64,000 nucleotides of DNA from Kosakonia oryziphila (GTDB lineage: Bacteria > Pseudomonadota > Gammaproteobacteria > Enterobacterales > Enterobacteriaceae). Each line of letters begins with the position of its first letter. Within the stretch, counting starts at the first letter, position 1. The translations under genes were made by a program, and so were the position numbers. The DNA lies in the NCBI RefSeq assembly GCF_900094795.1, contig NZ_FMBC01000021.1, positions 1-64,000 of the forward strand, in the 5' to 3' direction. This document shows positions 29,366 through 39,403 of this stretch, one piece after another. The notes under the pieces are model-generated. The model saw only the letters and a list, made by a program, of their open reading frames with translations. It did no database searches and was not told where the DNA came from.

Positions 29366-30121
29366 ATGATACTGGATGCCTTTAAGCTTGCAGGTAGAGT
29401 AGCCATTGTAACCGGGTGCGATACCGGTCTGGGTCAGGGAATGGCATTAGGACTTGCGGAGGCGGGCTGCGATATTGTCGGCGTGGGCCGGAAAATTCCG
29501 CACGACACTGCCAAACGCGTCCATGCTCTCGGGCGTCGTTTTGTTTCTGTACAGGCGGATCTGCGACACCAGCACGGACTGGATTATATTGTTAATCAGA
29601 CGGTGGACCAGATGGGCCGGGTGGATATTCTGGTGAATAATGCTGGCGCCATTCGACGCTGCGACGCGCTTGATTTCAGCGAGCAGGACTGGGATGACGT
29701 CATGAACCTGAATTTGAAGACGGTCTTCTTTTTATCGCAGGCCGTCGCCCGGCAATTTATCGCACAGAATAACGGCGGCAAAATTATTAATATTGCCTCG
29801 ATGCTCTCTTTCCAGGGTGGCATTCGTGTACCCTCTTATACCGCGTCGAAAAGTGGCGTGATGGGGCTGACCCGTCAGCTGGCCAATGAATGGGCGCCGC
29901 ACCAGATTAACGTCAACGCTATCGCGCCAGGCTATATGGCGACCAATAACACCCTGCAACTGCGGGAAGATGCCGAACGCAGCCAGGAGATCCTCGATCG
30001 CATTCCCGCAGGGCGTTGGGGCGAGCCAGAAGATTTAAAAGGCGCGACGGTGTTTCTCGCTTCACAGGCATCCGATTACATTAATGGCTTCACTCTCGCC
30101 GTCGATGGCGGCTGGCTGGCG
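29366..30121 (+). CDS. KduD-like short-chain dehydrogenase (2-dehydro-3-deoxy-D-gluconate 5-dehydrogenase family)
   Basis: The product has 253 residues counting to GGWLAR, whose last codon ends at 30124, followed by TAA. It starts MILDAFKLAGRVAIVTGCDT behind GGAGAG. Short-chain dehydrogenase features are TGCDTGLGQG (cofactor loop), NNAGAI, catalytic Ser in IASMLSFQGG, YTASKSG (YxxxK) and NAIAPGYMATN. It is very like E. coli KduD, which interconverts 5-keto-4-deoxyuronate products and 2-keto-3-deoxygluconate. Here it stands alone between hxpB and ydjM, without kduI, behind a KdgR-like site. The 29294 start of the open frame is not used. It is absent here in K-12. Confidence 0.82.
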
Positions 30122-30192
30122 CGATAATCTAACAGGATTGTGACAAAGAGTTACAACGTCACCTCTTCCGCCTACTGTATAAACATCCTATA

Positions 30193-30208
30193 CTGTATAC
30201 ATCGACAG
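30193..30208 (+). promoter_or_regulatory. LexA box of ydjM
   Basis: CTGTATACATCGACAG fits CTGT-N8-ACAG exactly and is flanked by TA and TT. It lies 17 bases before the ydjM ATG. A second, incomplete box begins at 30175 (CTGTATAAACAT). E. coli ydjM is a known SOS gene. Confidence 0.85.
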
Positions 30209-30224
30209 TTTAGTGAGTTTGATC

Positions 30225-30815
30225 ATGACGGCCGAAGGACACCTGCTTTTTTCCATTGCCTGCGCGGTGTTTGCCAAAAATGCCGAATTAACACCCATCC
30301 TTGCTCAGGGTGACTGGTGGCATATTGTTCCGTCTGCCATTCTTACCTGCCTGTTACCGGACATCGATCACCCGAAATCCTTCCTCGGCCAGCGTCTGAA
30401 GTGGATATCAAAACCGATGGCGCGAGCCTTCGGCCATCGGGGATTTACGCACAGCCTGCTGGCAGTTTTTCTCTCGCTCGCGCTGTTTACGCTAAAAGTC
30501 CCGGAAAGCTGGATTGTCCCTGCGGATGCATTGCAGGGAATGGTGGTGGGCTATTTGAGCCATATCCTTGCAGATATGCTGACACCTGCGGGTGTGCCGC
30601 TGCTATGGCCTTGTCGCTGGCGCTTTCGCCTGCCTATCCTGGCCCCGCAAAAAGGCAACCAGCTCGAGCGCGTATTATGTATGGCGCTGTTCACCTGGGC
30701 GGTGTGGATGCCGCAATCGCTGCCCGAAAACGGTGCAATTCGCTGGTCATCACAGATGATAAACTCGCTGCAAAATCAGTTTAATCGTTTTATTCATCCA
30801 CAATCTGGCCATTAA
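30225..30815 (+). CDS. ydjM: SOS-inducible inner membrane metal-dependent hydrolase YdjM
   Basis: YdjM belongs to the YbcI/DUF457 membrane hydrolase family, and its substrate is unknown. The product has 196 residues from MTAEGHLLFSIACAVFAKNA, the K-12 length. Conserved His and Asp residues occur in LLPDIDHPKSFLG, FGHRGFTHSLLA and YLSHILADMLTPAGVPLLWP, consistent with a membrane-embedded metal site. Several hydrophobic helices are present. LexA control is indicated by the box just upstream. Confidence 0.94.
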   Translation: MTAEGHLLFSIACAVFAKNAELTPILAQGDWWHIVPSAILTCLLPDIDHPKSFLGQRLKWISKPMARAFGHRGFTHSLLAVFLSLALFTLKVPESWIVPADALQGMVVGYLSHILADMLTPAGVPLLWPCRWRFRLPILAPQKGNQLERVLCMALFTWAVWMPQSLPENGAIRWSSQMINSLQNQFNRFIHPQSGH

Positions 30816-30945
30816 GCCAACAATCCCCCTGCTTTTGGCATAAAACATTCTATTTGGATATAAGGCCACCTCGGCACTTCTGCTAACCTTCCGCCACTGG
30901 GTTAACTGGCAAGGTTGACCGAATAATGAAATCAGGAGAACGGGG

Positions 30946-32337
30946 ATGAATCTTCCATTAATCGCGAACGTCGCTGTGTTCGTGGCATTGCTGTTTTTGC
31001 TGGCGCAGACACGCCACAAACAGTGGAGCCTGGCAAAAAAAGTGCTGGTCGGCTTAGGGCTTGGCGTCGCCTTCGGCCTGGCGCTACAGGCTATCTATGG
31101 CGCTGACAGCCCGGTACTGAAAACCTCTATCCAGTGGTTTAACGTGGTTGGAAACGGTTATGTTCAGTTGCTGCAAATGATCGTGATGCCGCTGGTATTC
31201 GCCTCCATTTTAAGCGCCGTCGCGCGCCTGCATAACGCCTCCCAGTTGGGTAAAATCAGCTTCTTAACCATCGGCACGCTGCTATTTACTACGTTGATCG
31301 CCGCGCTGGTCGGGGTGCTGGTGACTAACCTGTTTGGCCTGACCGCCGAAGGTTTGGTACAGGGAACCGCAGAAACAGCGCGTCTGAATGCCATCCAGAG
31401 CAATTATATTGGTAAAGTAGCCGATCTGACCGTACCGCAACTGCTGCTCTCTTTCGTGCCAAAAAATCCGTTTGCCGATCTGACCGGCGCAAACCCGACT
31501 TCGATCATCAGCATCGTCATTTTTGCTGCTTTCCTCGGCGTCGCTGCGTTGAAATTGCTGAAAGATGACGCGCCAAAAGGCCAGAGAGTGCTAACCGCTA
31601 TTGACACGCTGCAAAGCTGGGTGATGAAACTGGTGCGTCTGGTGATGCAGCTTACGCCGTACGGCGTACTGGCGCTGATGACTAAAGTCGTGGCGGGCTC
31701 CAACATTCAGGACATCATCAAGCTGGGCAGCTTTGTTATCGCCTCCTATCTTGGCCTCGGCATTATGTTTGTCGTGCACGGCCTGCTGCTAGGCGTTAAC
31801 GGCATCAGCCCGCTGAAATTCTTCCGCAAAGTGTGGCCAGTGCTGACCTTTGCCTTCACCAGCCGTTCCAGCGCCGCGTCAATTCCGCTGAACGTGGAAG
31901 CGCAAACCCGCCGTCTGGGCGTACCAGAATCGATCGCCAGCTTCTCGGCCTCTTTCGGTGCAACGATTGGTCAGAATGGCTGTGCCGGCCTTTACCCGGC
32001 AATGCTGGCCGTCATGGTAGCACCCACTGTCGGCATTAACCCGCTGGATCCAGTGTGGATTGCCACATTGGTAGGGATTGTTACCGTCAGCTCCGCCGGT
32101 GTCGCGGGTGTCGGCGGTGGCGCGACGTTTGCCGCTCTGATTGTACTGCCAGCCATGGGCCTGCCGGTCACGCTGGTTGCACTACTGATTTCTGTTGAGC
32201 CGCTAATTGATATGGGCCGTACCGCGCTGAACGTGAGCGGCTCCATGACCGCCGGAACGCTAACCAGCCAGTGGCTGAAGCAGACCGACAAAGCCATTCT
32301 GGAAAGCGAAGACGACGCCGAACTGGCACATCGTTAA
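30946..32337 (+). CDS. tcyP: Cystine/sulfocysteine:cation symporter
   Basis: TcyP (YdjN) imports L-cystine as a sulfur source and belongs to the dicarboxylate/amino acid:cation symporter family. The product has 463 residues, the same length as in K-12. Family features are the serine-rich loop [35 protein letters not shown] (HP region) and [20 protein letters not shown]. Multiple membrane helices are evident. In E. coli it is CysB-activated; I did not identify a CysB site, as the motif is too loose. Confidence 0.96.
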   Translation: MNLPLIANVAVFVALLFLLAQTRHKQWSLAKKVLVGLGLGVAFGLALQAIYGADSPVLKTSIQWFNVVGNGYVQLLQMIVMPLVFASILSAVARLHNASQLGKISFLTIGTLLFTTLIAALVGVLVTNLFGLTAEGLVQGTAETARLNAIQSNYIGKVADLTVPQLLLSFVPKNPFADLTGANPTSIISIVIFAAFLGVAALKLLKDDAPKGQRVLTAIDTLQSWVMKLVRLVMQLTPYGVLALMTKVVAGSNIQDIIKLGSFVIASYLGLGIMFVVHGLLLGVNGISPLKFFRKVWPVLTFAFTSRSSAASIPLNVEAQTRRLGVPESIASFSASFGATIGQNGCAGLYPAMLAVMVAPTVGINPLDPVWIATLVGIVTVSSAGVAGVGGGATFAALIVLPAMGLPVTLVALLISVEPLIDMGRTALNVSGSMTAGTLTSQWLKQTDKAILESEDDAELAHR

Positions 32338-32350
32338 GTCAAAAACGACA

Positions 32351-32372
32351 AGGCGGGGAACCTCCCCCCGCC
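32351..32372 (+). terminator. tcyP terminator-like hairpin
   Basis: GGCGGGG and CCCCGCC form a 7-bp GC stem around AACCTCC, 14 bases past the tcyP stop. A weak T/C-rich tail follows. Confidence 0.55.
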
Positions 32373-32465
32373 ACCTTCTTTACCCGCAAAACGGCATCTT
32401 TCAGCCAGAGTCAGAATGTTTGCTGATTATCGGGTCACCGCACTTCGCCAGCCGTAGTGCCGGTA

Positions 32466-32708
32466 TTACTCTTCGTCAAGCTCATTCTGCTGGCGCATCT
32501 GCATTGCCCAGCGCTGGGCCGCTTCCGGCACGCTGAAGACCGGTGAACGGTGAAAATTTTCACCCATCAGCACAAACGCAACATATTTACCGCGCAGCAG
32601 CCAGACATCACGAAACCCGTTCACTTTTTCGGCATGATCGGGCGGAGCGGGTTCAACCCGAGGGACATAGCTGATAACGACTCGGTTTTGTTGGCGAAGA
32701 GGTTTCAT
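32466..32708 (-). CDS. cedA: Cell division activator CedA
   Basis: CedA was found as a suppressor of over-replication filamentation in dnaAcos cells, and later work links it to RNA polymerase binding. The product has 80 residues from MKPLRQQNRVVISYVPRVEP, the K-12 length; eight upstream codons are open but not conserved. FRDVWLLRGKYVAFVLMGE is the conserved core. It is divergent from katE. ydjO, its K-12 neighbour, is absent. Confidence 0.93.
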   Translation of the reverse strand: MKPLRQQNRVVISYVPRVEPAPPDHAEKVNGFRDVWLLRGKYVAFVLMGENFHRSPVFSVPEAAQRWAMQMRQQNELDEE

Positions 32709-32925
32709 AAGCGATGCATTCACTAAAGACAAAATCTACAGACATGAAAGACCTATCATAGCCGATTGTTACCCCGCCCGTCGCCTCCGGCGCACTTTTC
32801 GCAATTTTTTCATCGAACCGCTATCTACCGGGCGACCGGGCATCAGCAGGGCAATGTTCTATAGTTAGAGGGGTTTTGCCATAACAACGACCATTTTTCA
32901 GTAATGAAAACAGGAGACGAGTTCA

Positions 32926-35178
32926 ATGTCGCAACAGAAAAAAGCCCCTCAACGAGCCCCGGTGCATGATGCTAACGAATCCCGTCCTGGGCTGGATTCC
33001 CTCGCGCCAGAAGACAATTCTCACCGTCCTTCCCCTCACCCCACAGCGCCTGGCGAACAGCCGACCGCGCCGGGTAGCCTGAAAGCGCCGGATACGTCCA
33101 ACGACAAACTGAACGCGCTTGAATACTTCCGCAAGGGCAGTGAGAATTTTCCACTTACCACCAATCAAGGGGTGCGCATCGCCGACGATCAAAACTCCCT
33201 GCGCGCCGGAACCCGTGGCCCCACACTGCTGGAAGATTTTATTCTGCGGGAGAAAATTACCCATTTTGACCATGAACGCATTCCGGAGCGGATCGTGCAC
33301 GCACGTGGTTCAGCGGCGCACGGCTATTTTCAGCCCTATCGCAGCCTGAGCGATATCACCAAAGCCGATTTTCTCTCCGATCCGGAGAAAATCACGCCGG
33401 TTTTTGTTCGCTTCTCCACGGTTCAGGGTGGTGCCGGTTCGGCAGATACCGTGCGTGACATCCGTGGTTTTGCCACTAAGTTTTATACCGATGAGGGCAT
33501 TTTTGATCTGGTGGGCAACAACACGCCGATCTTTTTTATTCAGGATGCGCATAAATTCCCCGATTTTGTTCATGCCGTAAAACCGGAGCCACACTGGGCA
33601 ATCCCGCAGGGACAAAGCGCTCATGACACCTTTTGGGATTACGTTTCTCTGCAACCGGAAACGCTGCACAACGTGATGTGGGCGATGTCAGATCGCGGCA
33701 TTCCGCGCAGCTATCGCACCATGGAAGGGTTTGGTATTCATACTTTCCGGCTGATTAACGCCGAAGGGAAATCGACCTTTGTGCGCTTTCACTGGAAACC
33801 ACTGGCAGGCAAGGCGTCGCTGGTATGGGATGAGGCACAAAAACTGACCGGGCGCGATCCGGATTTCCATCGCCGCGAGTTGTGGGAAGCCATTGAAGCG
33901 GGGGATTACCCGGAGTATGAGCTGGGACTGCAACTGATCCCTGAAGAAGATGAGTTCAAATTTGATTTTGACCTGCTGGATCCAACCAAACTGATCCCGG
34001 AAGAACTGGTGCCGGTGCAGCGCGTGGGCAAGATGGTGCTAAACCGGAACCCGGATAATTTCTTCACCGAAAACGAGCAGGCCGCGTTCCATCCAGGGCA
34101 TATTGTTCCAGGGCTGGATTTCACCAACGACCCACTTTTGCAAGGGCGCCTTTTCTCCTACACAGATACACAAATCAGCCGTCTCGGCGGGCCAAACTTC
34201 CATGAAATTCCGATTAACCGCCCTACCTGCCCGTATCACAATTTCCAGCGCGACGGCATGCACCGCATAGATATTGATACCAATCCGGCCAACTATGAAC
34301 CGAACTCAATCAACGATAACTGGCCGCGAGAAACACCGCCAGGGCCGAAACGCGGCGGTTTTGAGACCTGGCAGGAACGTGTTGAAGGCCATAAAATCCG
34401 CGAGCGCAGCGCCTCTTTTGCCGAGTATTACGCCCATCCACGACTTTTCTGGCTTAGCCAGACGCCTTTTGAGCAGCGCCATATCATTGATGCATTCAGC
34501 TCCGAGCTCAGTAAAGTGGTACGCGCCTATATTCGCGAACGCGTTGTTGATCAATTGGCACATATCGACGTTCATCTGGCACAGGGCGTTGCCGGGAATC
34601 TTGGGATTACACTCAGCGATGAACAACGCAATATCGCTCCACCACCGGATGTTAACGGCCTGAAAAAAGATCCGGCGCTGAGCCTGTATGCGGTTCCGGA
34701 CGGTAACGTCAAAGGCAGGGTAGTGGCTGTCCTGTTGCATGATAACGTCAGCGCTGCCGATGTACTGACCGTACTGCAAGGGCTTCAGGCAAAAGGCGTT
34801 CACAGCAAACTGTTGTACGCCCGCATGGGTGAAGTGACCGCTGATGACGGCTCCAGCCTGCCAGTGGCTGCAACGTTTGCAGGATCTCCCTCGCTCACAG
34901 TGGACGGTGTGTTTGTCCCCGGCGGCGATGTGAGCGAACTTTTACAAAATGGTGATGCGAAATACTACCTGCTGGAGGCGTATAAGCACCTGAAAACCAT
35001 TGCCTTGCTGGGCGATGCGCGTCAGTTCAAAGCACTGCTGGGCGTAAATGCGCAGGGGGAAGACGGTATTGTGGAAGCGGACTCAGCCTCATCAATGCTG
35101 GTGGATGATTTCCTCGTCCATCTTGCCGCGCACCGGGTGTGGTCGCGAATGGGCAAGATTGGCAGCATACCGGCATAA
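32926..35178 (+). CDS. katE: Catalase HPII
   Basis: KatE is the monofunctional large-subunit catalase with heme d that destroys hydrogen peroxide in stationary phase. The product has 750 residues (753 in K-12). It has a disordered Pro-rich N-terminus, then [20 protein letters not shown] with the catalytic His, [39 protein letters not shown] with the catalytic Asn, and the heme-ligand region [22 protein letters not shown]-terminal flavodoxin-like domain follows ([19 protein letters not shown]). RpoS control is known in E. coli. Confidence 0.97.
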   Translation: MSQQKKAPQRAPVHDANESRPGLDSLAPEDNSHRPSPHPTAPGEQPTAPGSLKAPDTSNDKLNALEYFRKGSENFPLTTNQGVRIADDQNSLRAGTRGPTLLEDFILREKITHFDHERIPERIVHARGSAAHGYFQPYRSLSDITKADFLSDPEKITPVFVRFSTVQGGAGSADTVRDIRGFATKFYTDEGIFDLVGNNTPIFFIQDAHKFPDFVHAVKPEPHWAIPQGQSAHDTFWDYVSLQPETLHNVMWAMSDRGIPRSYRTMEGFGIHTFRLINAEGKSTFVRFHWKPLAGKASLVWDEAQKLTGRDPDFHRRELWEAIEAGDYPEYELGLQLIPEEDEFKFDFDLLDPTKLIPEELVPVQRVGKMVLNRNPDNFFTENEQAAFHPGHIVPGLDFTNDPLLQGRLFSYTDTQISRLGGPNFHEIPINRPTCPYHNFQRDGMHRIDIDTNPANYEPNSINDNWPRETPPGPKRGGFETWQERVEGHKIRERSASFAEYYAHPRLFWLSQTPFEQRHIIDAFSSELSKVVRAYIRERVVDQLAHIDVHLAQGVAGNLGITLSDEQRNIAPPPDVNGLKKDPALSLYAVPDGNVKGRVVAVLLHDNVSAADVLTVLQGLQAKGVHSKLLYARMGEVTADDGSSLPVAATFAGSPSLTVDGVFVPGGDVSELLQNGDAKYYLLEAYKHLKTIALLGDARQFKALLGVNAQGEDGIVEADSASSMLVDDFLVHLAAHRVWSRMGKIGSIPA

Positions 35179-35365
35179 GCTAAAAAACCAGCCATCAGGA
35201 TAATGTCTATCACTTAAGGAGCGGTTGACCGATCCTGTGGATCATGTAAAAAGGGTTCCATAATGTACATGGAACCCTTTTTAAAGGTAACTTTCAAAAC
35301 CTCAGAAGGCAGCCAGGTCTTATTTCAATAACGATTACCGCATTGAATTAAAACGCTCTACCATG
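35179..35365. other. Spacer after katE
   Basis: No gene is seen apart from the bidirectional terminator at 35248-35282. The rest is AT-rich spacer preceding the end of the small minus-strand ORF. Confidence 0.5.
35248..35282. terminator. Bidirectional terminator between katE and the immunity locus
   Basis: A 14-bp perfect stem AAAAAGGGTTCCAT / ATGGAACCCTTTTT surrounds loop AATGTAC. T runs on both strands let it end katE from the left and the 50-codon ORF from the right. Confidence 0.9.
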
Positions 35366-35518
35366 TTATGCGCAATCCTTACGGTAATAAATAAACGCAT
35401 TGCTGGCATCGCCGCCCTGAGGAACGCGAAAATATTCATTTTCATTAGTTTCTTTTAATCCGGCATCAACAGATTCATAGGTAAAATAAGATGAATCATA
35501 GCTGATATCATCAGACAT
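35366..35518 (-). CDS. 50-residue ORF downstream of the immunity gene, unknown
   Basis: The frame encodes MSDDISYDSSYFTYESVDAG, then LKETNENEYFRVPQGGDASN and AFIYYRKDCA. It is acidic and Tyr-rich, with no signal peptide or membrane helix. A good ribosome site (GAGAGGAG) lies eight bases before the ATG, and a strong terminator follows the stop. It starts 87 bases after the immunity gene, on the same strand. I do not recognise a family. Confidence 0.55.
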   Translation of the reverse strand: MSDDISYDSSYFTYESVDAGLKETNENEYFRVPQGGDASNAFIYYRKDCA

Positions 35519-35605
35519 ATAACGCTCCTCTCAAGGATGAGTTTACCCCTGCGCAATGCGTTAACATTGTGCCCGAGGTGATTGCAGAGAAAAGTTATTG
35601 AGTGT

Positions 35606-35863
35606 TTATTCGGGTTTAAATCCTGGTTTGCCGTTGGCTGCGCACCATTCTTTTATCTCATTGATAATCCCTTGTGTTGAATTATCTGCATTCGGTTCAG
35701 GATGATATATAAGATCCCAGCCATCGGGATGCTCTGTTAATCGACTAAAGTTGTAAATAGCTTCGTCATGAGCTGATTCTGATGGGAAATCCGCCGCTCT
35801 GATTTTTGTGATGAAATCATGAAATTCTTTTTCTGTATAATCGGATAATTTTTTTTCAGCCAT
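35606..35863 (-). CDS. Colicin/pyocin-type DNase bacteriocin immunity protein, orphan
   Basis: The product has 85 residues from MAEKKLSDYTEKEFHDFITK. It shows the pattern of Im2/Im7/Im9-type proteins: SDYTE.EF near the N-terminus, LTEHPDGWDLIYHPEPN with the toxin-contacting DLIYHP (DSDLIYYP in Im proteins) and WCAANGKPGFK at the end. Such proteins bind and block a nuclease bacteriocin, normally encoded just upstream. Here the upstream 200 bases hold no bacteriocin gene and osmE follows. The start at 35863 matches family length; the open frame extends eight codons further. Confidence 0.88.
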   Translation of the reverse strand: MAEKKLSDYTEKEFHDFITKIRAADFPSESAHDEAIYNFSRLTEHPDGWDLIYHPEPNADNSTQGIINEIKEWCAANGKPGFKPE

Positions 35864-35984
35864 TTTATTTACTCTTATGAATATCAATGTGTCGTTCTGG
35901 TGTTACAGGGAAGAGATCAATGCTGCGGGGTGGGTTCTCTAAGCATGGCGGTCAGTACGTTTTTTGTACTGTCTATATTAGATC

Positions 35985-36054
35985 AAAGTCCTGACCTTAC
36001 GTTACGGCCAGGACCCTGTCAGTAGTCTGAACCGGCCATCAGGCCGGTTTTTTT
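35985..36054 (+). ncRNA. Candidate small RNA upstream of the immunity gene, antisense orientation
   Basis: On the plus strand, a -10-like TATATT (35974-35979) precedes a hairpin (GTCCTG-A-CC / GG-C-CAGGAC, 35988-36014), a short single-stranded linker, and a perfect terminator (ACCGGCC / GGCCGGT, 36031-36048, then seven T). No plus-strand gene lies upstream that this terminator could serve. The size would be about 70 nucleotides. No good -35 box is seen. This is an inference from structure only. Confidence 0.35.
36031..36054 (+). terminator. Plus-strand terminator in the osmE-immunity gap
   Basis: ACCGGCC-ATCA-GGCCGGT followed by TTTTTTT in the plus direction only. Both neighbouring genes are on the minus strand. 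Confidence 0.8.
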
Positions 36055-36072
36055 ATGCTCAGGCAAAATAAC

Positions 36073-36411
36073 TTACTGCTTAGCTTGCGGATCAGTATCG
36101 TATTCTGCACATGTTTGATAACCGGAATTCATCACGTGGCCAGTTTCATCAAGTGCCACAAAGTATGTTTCGGTTTTACCGCCACGTTGACCCAGAATGT
36201 AGGTCTGGCAGGTACCGCGCGCGTGAATCATCGTGACTTCAGAAGAAGGACGACCTGCAATCTGCATAACCTGCTGGCGGCTCATGCCTTTTTTCACATC
36301 TTTCACAACCGGTTGAGCGACCTGATCTTTTGCGCGATCGTAGGCAGTACACCCTGCCAGCATGGTCAGTACAGCGGCGGCGCCCAGAATTCCTGCGATG
36401 TTTTTATTCAT
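36073..36411 (-). CDS. osmE: Osmotically inducible lipoprotein OsmE
   Basis: OsmE is an RpoS-dependent lipoprotein of the SmpA/OmlA (BamE-like) family. The product has 112 residues, as in K-12. The lipobox LTMLAGC follows the signal [14 protein letters not shown], and the family core [20 protein letters not shown] is present. The function is unknown. It is divergent from nadE. The chb operon, which precedes osmE in K-12, is missing. Confidence 0.96.
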   Translation of the reverse strand: MNKNIAGILGAAAVLTMLAGCTAYDRAKDQVAQPVVKDVKKGMSRQQVMQIAGRPSSEVTMIHARGTCQTYILGQRGGKTETYFVALDETGHVMNSGYQTCAEYDTDPQAKQ

Positions 36412-36666
36412 ATTCCATCCTCTTCAGTATCCACTTGTGTATCAGCGTGTTATCTAATCCTGGAATAGAAAAGTACATTTTTCAACTATGGGTTGCCGAT
36501 GGTATATCTTTCGGAAAAATCTAATGAAAGTGACATAAGCTGCTAAAACGCAGCAAATTGCGCCACTCAAATCTGTGATCCTTGTCGTTTTACTGCCAAA
36601 GGGTTAATTTGGCTCTATATTAACTATTTGCAACCTGCCAGGCAGGATTACATAACGGAGGGGTAA

Positions 36667-37494
36667 ATGACTCTGCAACAAGAGATTATTCAGGCGCTGG
36701 GCGTGAAGCCGGGCATCAACGCCGAAGACGAAGTTCGCCGCAGCGTGGATTTTCTGAAAACCTATCTGAAGACGTTTCCCTTTATTAAATCGCTGGTACT
36801 CGGCATCAGCGGCGGCCAGGATTCCACGCTGACCGGCAAAATCAGCCAGTTGGCTATCAGCGAACTGCGCGCGGAAACTGGCGATGAAGCGTATCAGTTT
36901 ATCGCCGTACGTCTGCCTTACGGCGCGCAGGCAGACGAGCAAGATTGCCAGGATGCCATCAGCTTTATCCAGCCGGATCGCGTATTGACCGTAAACATTA
37001 AAGGCGCAGTGCTGGCGAGTGAACAGGCGCTGCGCGATGCCGGCATCGAGTTGAGCGATTTTGTTCGTGGCAATGAGAAGGCCCGTGAACGTATGAAAGC
37101 GCAATATAGCATCGCTGGCATGACTAAAGGTGTGGTAGTCGGCACCGATCACGCCGCTGAAGCGGTAACCGGCTTCTTCACCAAATATGGCGATGGCGGT
37201 ACCGACATCAATCCGATTTTCCGTCTGAATAAACGTCAGGGGAAACAATTGCTGGCATATCTGGGCTGCCCGGAACATCTCTATAAGAAAGCGCCAACGG
37301 CAGATCTGGAAGACGATCGCCCGTCGCTGCCTGATGAAGCCGCACTGGGTGTCACCTACGAAAATATCGATGATTATCTGGAAGGCAAAACGCTGGATGC
37401 CGGTATCGCCAAAATTATCGAAGGCTGGTATCTGAAAACCGAACACAAACGCCGCCCGCCGATTACCGTTTTCGATGACTTCTGGAAAAAATAA
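36667..37494 (+). CDS. nadE: NH3-dependent NAD synthetase
   Basis: NadE makes NAD from nicotinate adenine dinucleotide, ATP and ammonia. The product has 275 residues. The PP-loop is [14 protein letters not shown], and [24 protein letters not shown] and [19 protein letters not shown] are family signatures. GGAGG lies six bases before the ATG. There is no glutaminase domain, as expected for the enteric enzyme. Confidence 0.97.
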   Translation: MTLQQEIIQALGVKPGINAEDEVRRSVDFLKTYLKTFPFIKSLVLGISGGQDSTLTGKISQLAISELRAETGDEAYQFIAVRLPYGAQADEQDCQDAISFIQPDRVLTVNIKGAVLASEQALRDAGIELSDFVRGNEKARERMKAQYSIAGMTKGVVVGTDHAAEAVTGFFTKYGDGGTDINPIFRLNKRQGKQLLAYLGCPEHLYKKAPTADLEDDRPSLPDEAALGVTYENIDDYLEGKTLDAGIAKIIEGWYLKTEHKRRPPITVFDDFWKK

Positions 37495-37514
37495 TTCCTG
37501 AAATTCATCATGAT

Positions 37515-37545
37515 CTTATCAGGCCTGCCTGACGGGCCTGATAAG
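37515..37545. repeat. REP-like palindrome after nadE
   Basis: CTTATCAGGCC and GGCCTGATAAG form an 11-bp perfect inverted repeat around TGCCTGACG. Sequence and position are those of the enteric REP (repetitive extragenic palindrome) elements that follow many operons. Confidence 0.75.
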
Positions 37546-37643
37546 CGTAGCCACCTCCGCGTCCTCCCCCGCTCCCTGACGTTGTCACAGCTCTTCCGGC
37601 CTACTCTGGTTGCCACTTTTTTAACCTGCCGTTAATTGTTATA

Positions 37644-37659
37644 CTGGATAGGTAAACAG
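37644..37659 (+). promoter_or_regulatory. LexA box of cho
   Basis: CTGGATAGGTAAACAG, flanked by TA and TA, differs from CTGT-N8-ACAG at one base. It lies 16 bases before the cho start. cho is a known SOS gene in E. coli. Confidence 0.8.
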
Positions 37660-37675
37660 TATCAGGAGTTTCTGA

Positions 37676-38539
37676 GTGGCAAGGCGTCAATCAGCCCCGC
37701 GTCTCGAGTTTGACGCAGCGGCAATTTATGAATACCCCGAACATTTGCGCCAGTGGCTGGAGGCCATGCCAAAGCACCCTGGCGTCTATATTTTTCATGG
37801 CGAAAGCGAGGCGATGCCACTGTATATCGGCAAAAGCGTCAATATCCGCAGCCGGGTGCTGTCGCATATGCGCACCCCGGATGAAGCCTCGATGCTGCGC
37901 CAGTCCAGGCGCATCAGTTGGATCTGCACCGCCGGAGAGTTGGGCGCATTGCTGCTGGAAGCACGGCTGATCAAAGAGCAGCAGCCGCTGTTTAATAAAC
38001 GCCTGCGCCGCAATCGCCAGCTCTGCTCGCTACTGCTGGGCGGCGAAAAACCACAGGTGGTTTATGCGCGCGAAGTGGATTTTTCCACCACGCCGGAGCT
38101 CCACGGGCTGTTCGCCAACCGCCGCGCCGCGTTACAGGCGCTGCAATCCATTGCCGATGACGAAAAGCTCTGCTACGGCCTGCTGGGGCTGGAGTCGGTC
38201 ACACGCGGTCGTCCCTGCTTTCGCTCAGCGCTGCAACGCTGCGCCGGCGCATGCTGCGGCAAAGAACCACGCGAAGCGCACGATGCGCGTTTCGCCGCGG
38301 CGATGGCGCGCATGAAGCTGGTGTGCTGGCCCTGGCAAGGGCCGGTCGGATTGAAAGAGAGTTTCGGCGTGATGACGCAATACCACATCATTCACAACTG
38401 GCTGTGGCTGGGTTCGGTTAACACCCTGAGCGAGGCCACCGCGCTGCTGCGCACGCCAGCCGGTTTCGACCATGATGGTTACAAAATACTCTGCAAGCCG
38501 CTGCTCAGCGGCTTGCATGAAATCATCAACCTGGATTAA
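37676..38539 (+). CDS. cho: Excinuclease Cho (UvrC homologue)
   Basis: Cho makes the 3' incision at lesions that UvrC handles poorly, acting with UvrAB. The product has 287 residues (295 in K-12) and starts at GTG behind AGGAG. The GIY-YIG nuclease core is seen in [34 protein letters not shown], with [20 protein letters not shown] following. [15 protein letters not shown] is the Cys cluster shared with UvrC. The C-terminal UvrC endonuclease and helix-hairpin-helix domains are absent, as normal for Cho. Confidence 0.95.
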   Translation: MARRQSAPRLEFDAAAIYEYPEHLRQWLEAMPKHPGVYIFHGESEAMPLYIGKSVNIRSRVLSHMRTPDEASMLRQSRRISWICTAGELGALLLEARLIKEQQPLFNKRLRRNRQLCSLLLGGEKPQVVYAREVDFSTTPELHGLFANRRAALQALQSIADDEKLCYGLLGLESVTRGRPCFRSALQRCAGACCGKEPREAHDARFAAAMARMKLVCWPWQGPVGLKESFGVMTQYHIIHNWLWLGSVNTLSEATALLRTPAGFDHDGYKILCKPLLSGLHEIINLD

Positions 38540-39093
38540 TGCCCGGGCAGCCAGTTGATCTCACTGAACAGCAACTGCCCTTCTGGCTTCAACAGCCGTA
38601 GCGTGTGCCGCCCTTCCTGCCAACAAGCGCCCTGATCGGCGGTTAACAGTTTATCCCCAAGTTGCCACGCGCCACTAAGAATAAACACCACACCGCCGCG
38701 CGCCCCGAAGGTGGTAAATGTGCGATCGGCGATACGTACTTTTGCCTGACAACGGTCACGACGCGTCAGGATATTGAAATCCATCGACATTTTCCCCTCC
38801 GACAACTCCACTTTCACCGACTGTTCACCGGCAAAGGTAAAGGGCTGATGGTGTTTCAGGGTGTGGCGGAAAACGCTACCACCATCCAGCGTTACTTCAC
38901 CACCTTCCAGTAGAGTTATCACACGGTCAACACCAGGGAACTGCGGAAACTCACCATTACTTGCCAATGAAGCGATACTGACGCGCCAGTTAAAATCGCG
39001 GGTGGCGGGCGGAAAACAGCAAATCTCCCGGGTCTCGCCCGCACCATTACGCCAGAGATTCACCGGCATTTTGCGAATATCAAAGAATTCCAT
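38536..39093 (-). CDS. ves: Ves, HutD-family environmental stress protein
   Basis: Ves is a cold- and stress-induced HutD/cupin-type protein of unknown activity. The product has 185 residues from [20 protein letters not shown]. The family motif [17 protein letters not shown] is near the N-terminus and [14 protein letters not shown] near the end. Three candidate starts (GTG 39099, ATG 39096, ATG 39093) are adjacent; 39093 has the best spacing from AGGAG and matches the K-12 start. Its 3' end overlaps cho by four bases, tail to tail. Confidence 0.93.
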   Translation of the reverse strand: MEFFDIRKMPVNLWRNGAGETREICCFPPATRDFNWRVSIASLASNGEFPQFPGVDRVITLLEGGEVTLDGGSVFRHTLKHHQPFTFAGEQSVKVELSEGKMSMDFNILTRRDRCQAKVRIADRTFTTFGARGGVVFILSGAWQLGDKLLTADQGACWQEGRHTLRLLKPEGQLLFSEINWLPGH

Positions 39094-39319
39094 CATCACT
39101 CCTGAAGGGCGCGGTCATGAGATCCGCGCCGCTGCTTTAGCAGGCAGCGTGGCAGCTTGTTATTGTTTATTGTCGTTGTCGGATTATCGGCAGCAGCAAC
39201 AATTTGCCTTAGGCCACAGCGTAACCAGACATGTAAAAAATTATAAATTTCAGATAAGTAACACGCCCTGAGAAAAGGGGCCTCACGAGAATACCGCGCT
39301 ACGAGCGGCTGGCAAGAGG

Positions 39320-39384
39320 GAAGAAAAGAAAAAACCGCCAGTTCTGCCCATCACGTACTGCATGAAATAGGCAAAACTGGCGGT
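39320..39384 (-). terminator. spy terminator
   Basis: ACCGCCAGTT and AACTGGCGGT pair perfectly over 10 bp, with an inner TGCC/GGCA stem. On the minus strand TTTTTTCTTTTCTTC follows. It lies 20 bases past the spy stop. Confidence 0.85.
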
Positions 39385-39403
39385 CTTGATAGGGAGTGCT
39401 GAA

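Noticed and set aside
36604-37446. A 280-codon minus-strand frame covering nadE
   Set aside because: It is the antisense shadow of nadE, Phe- and Arg-rich, with no start context.
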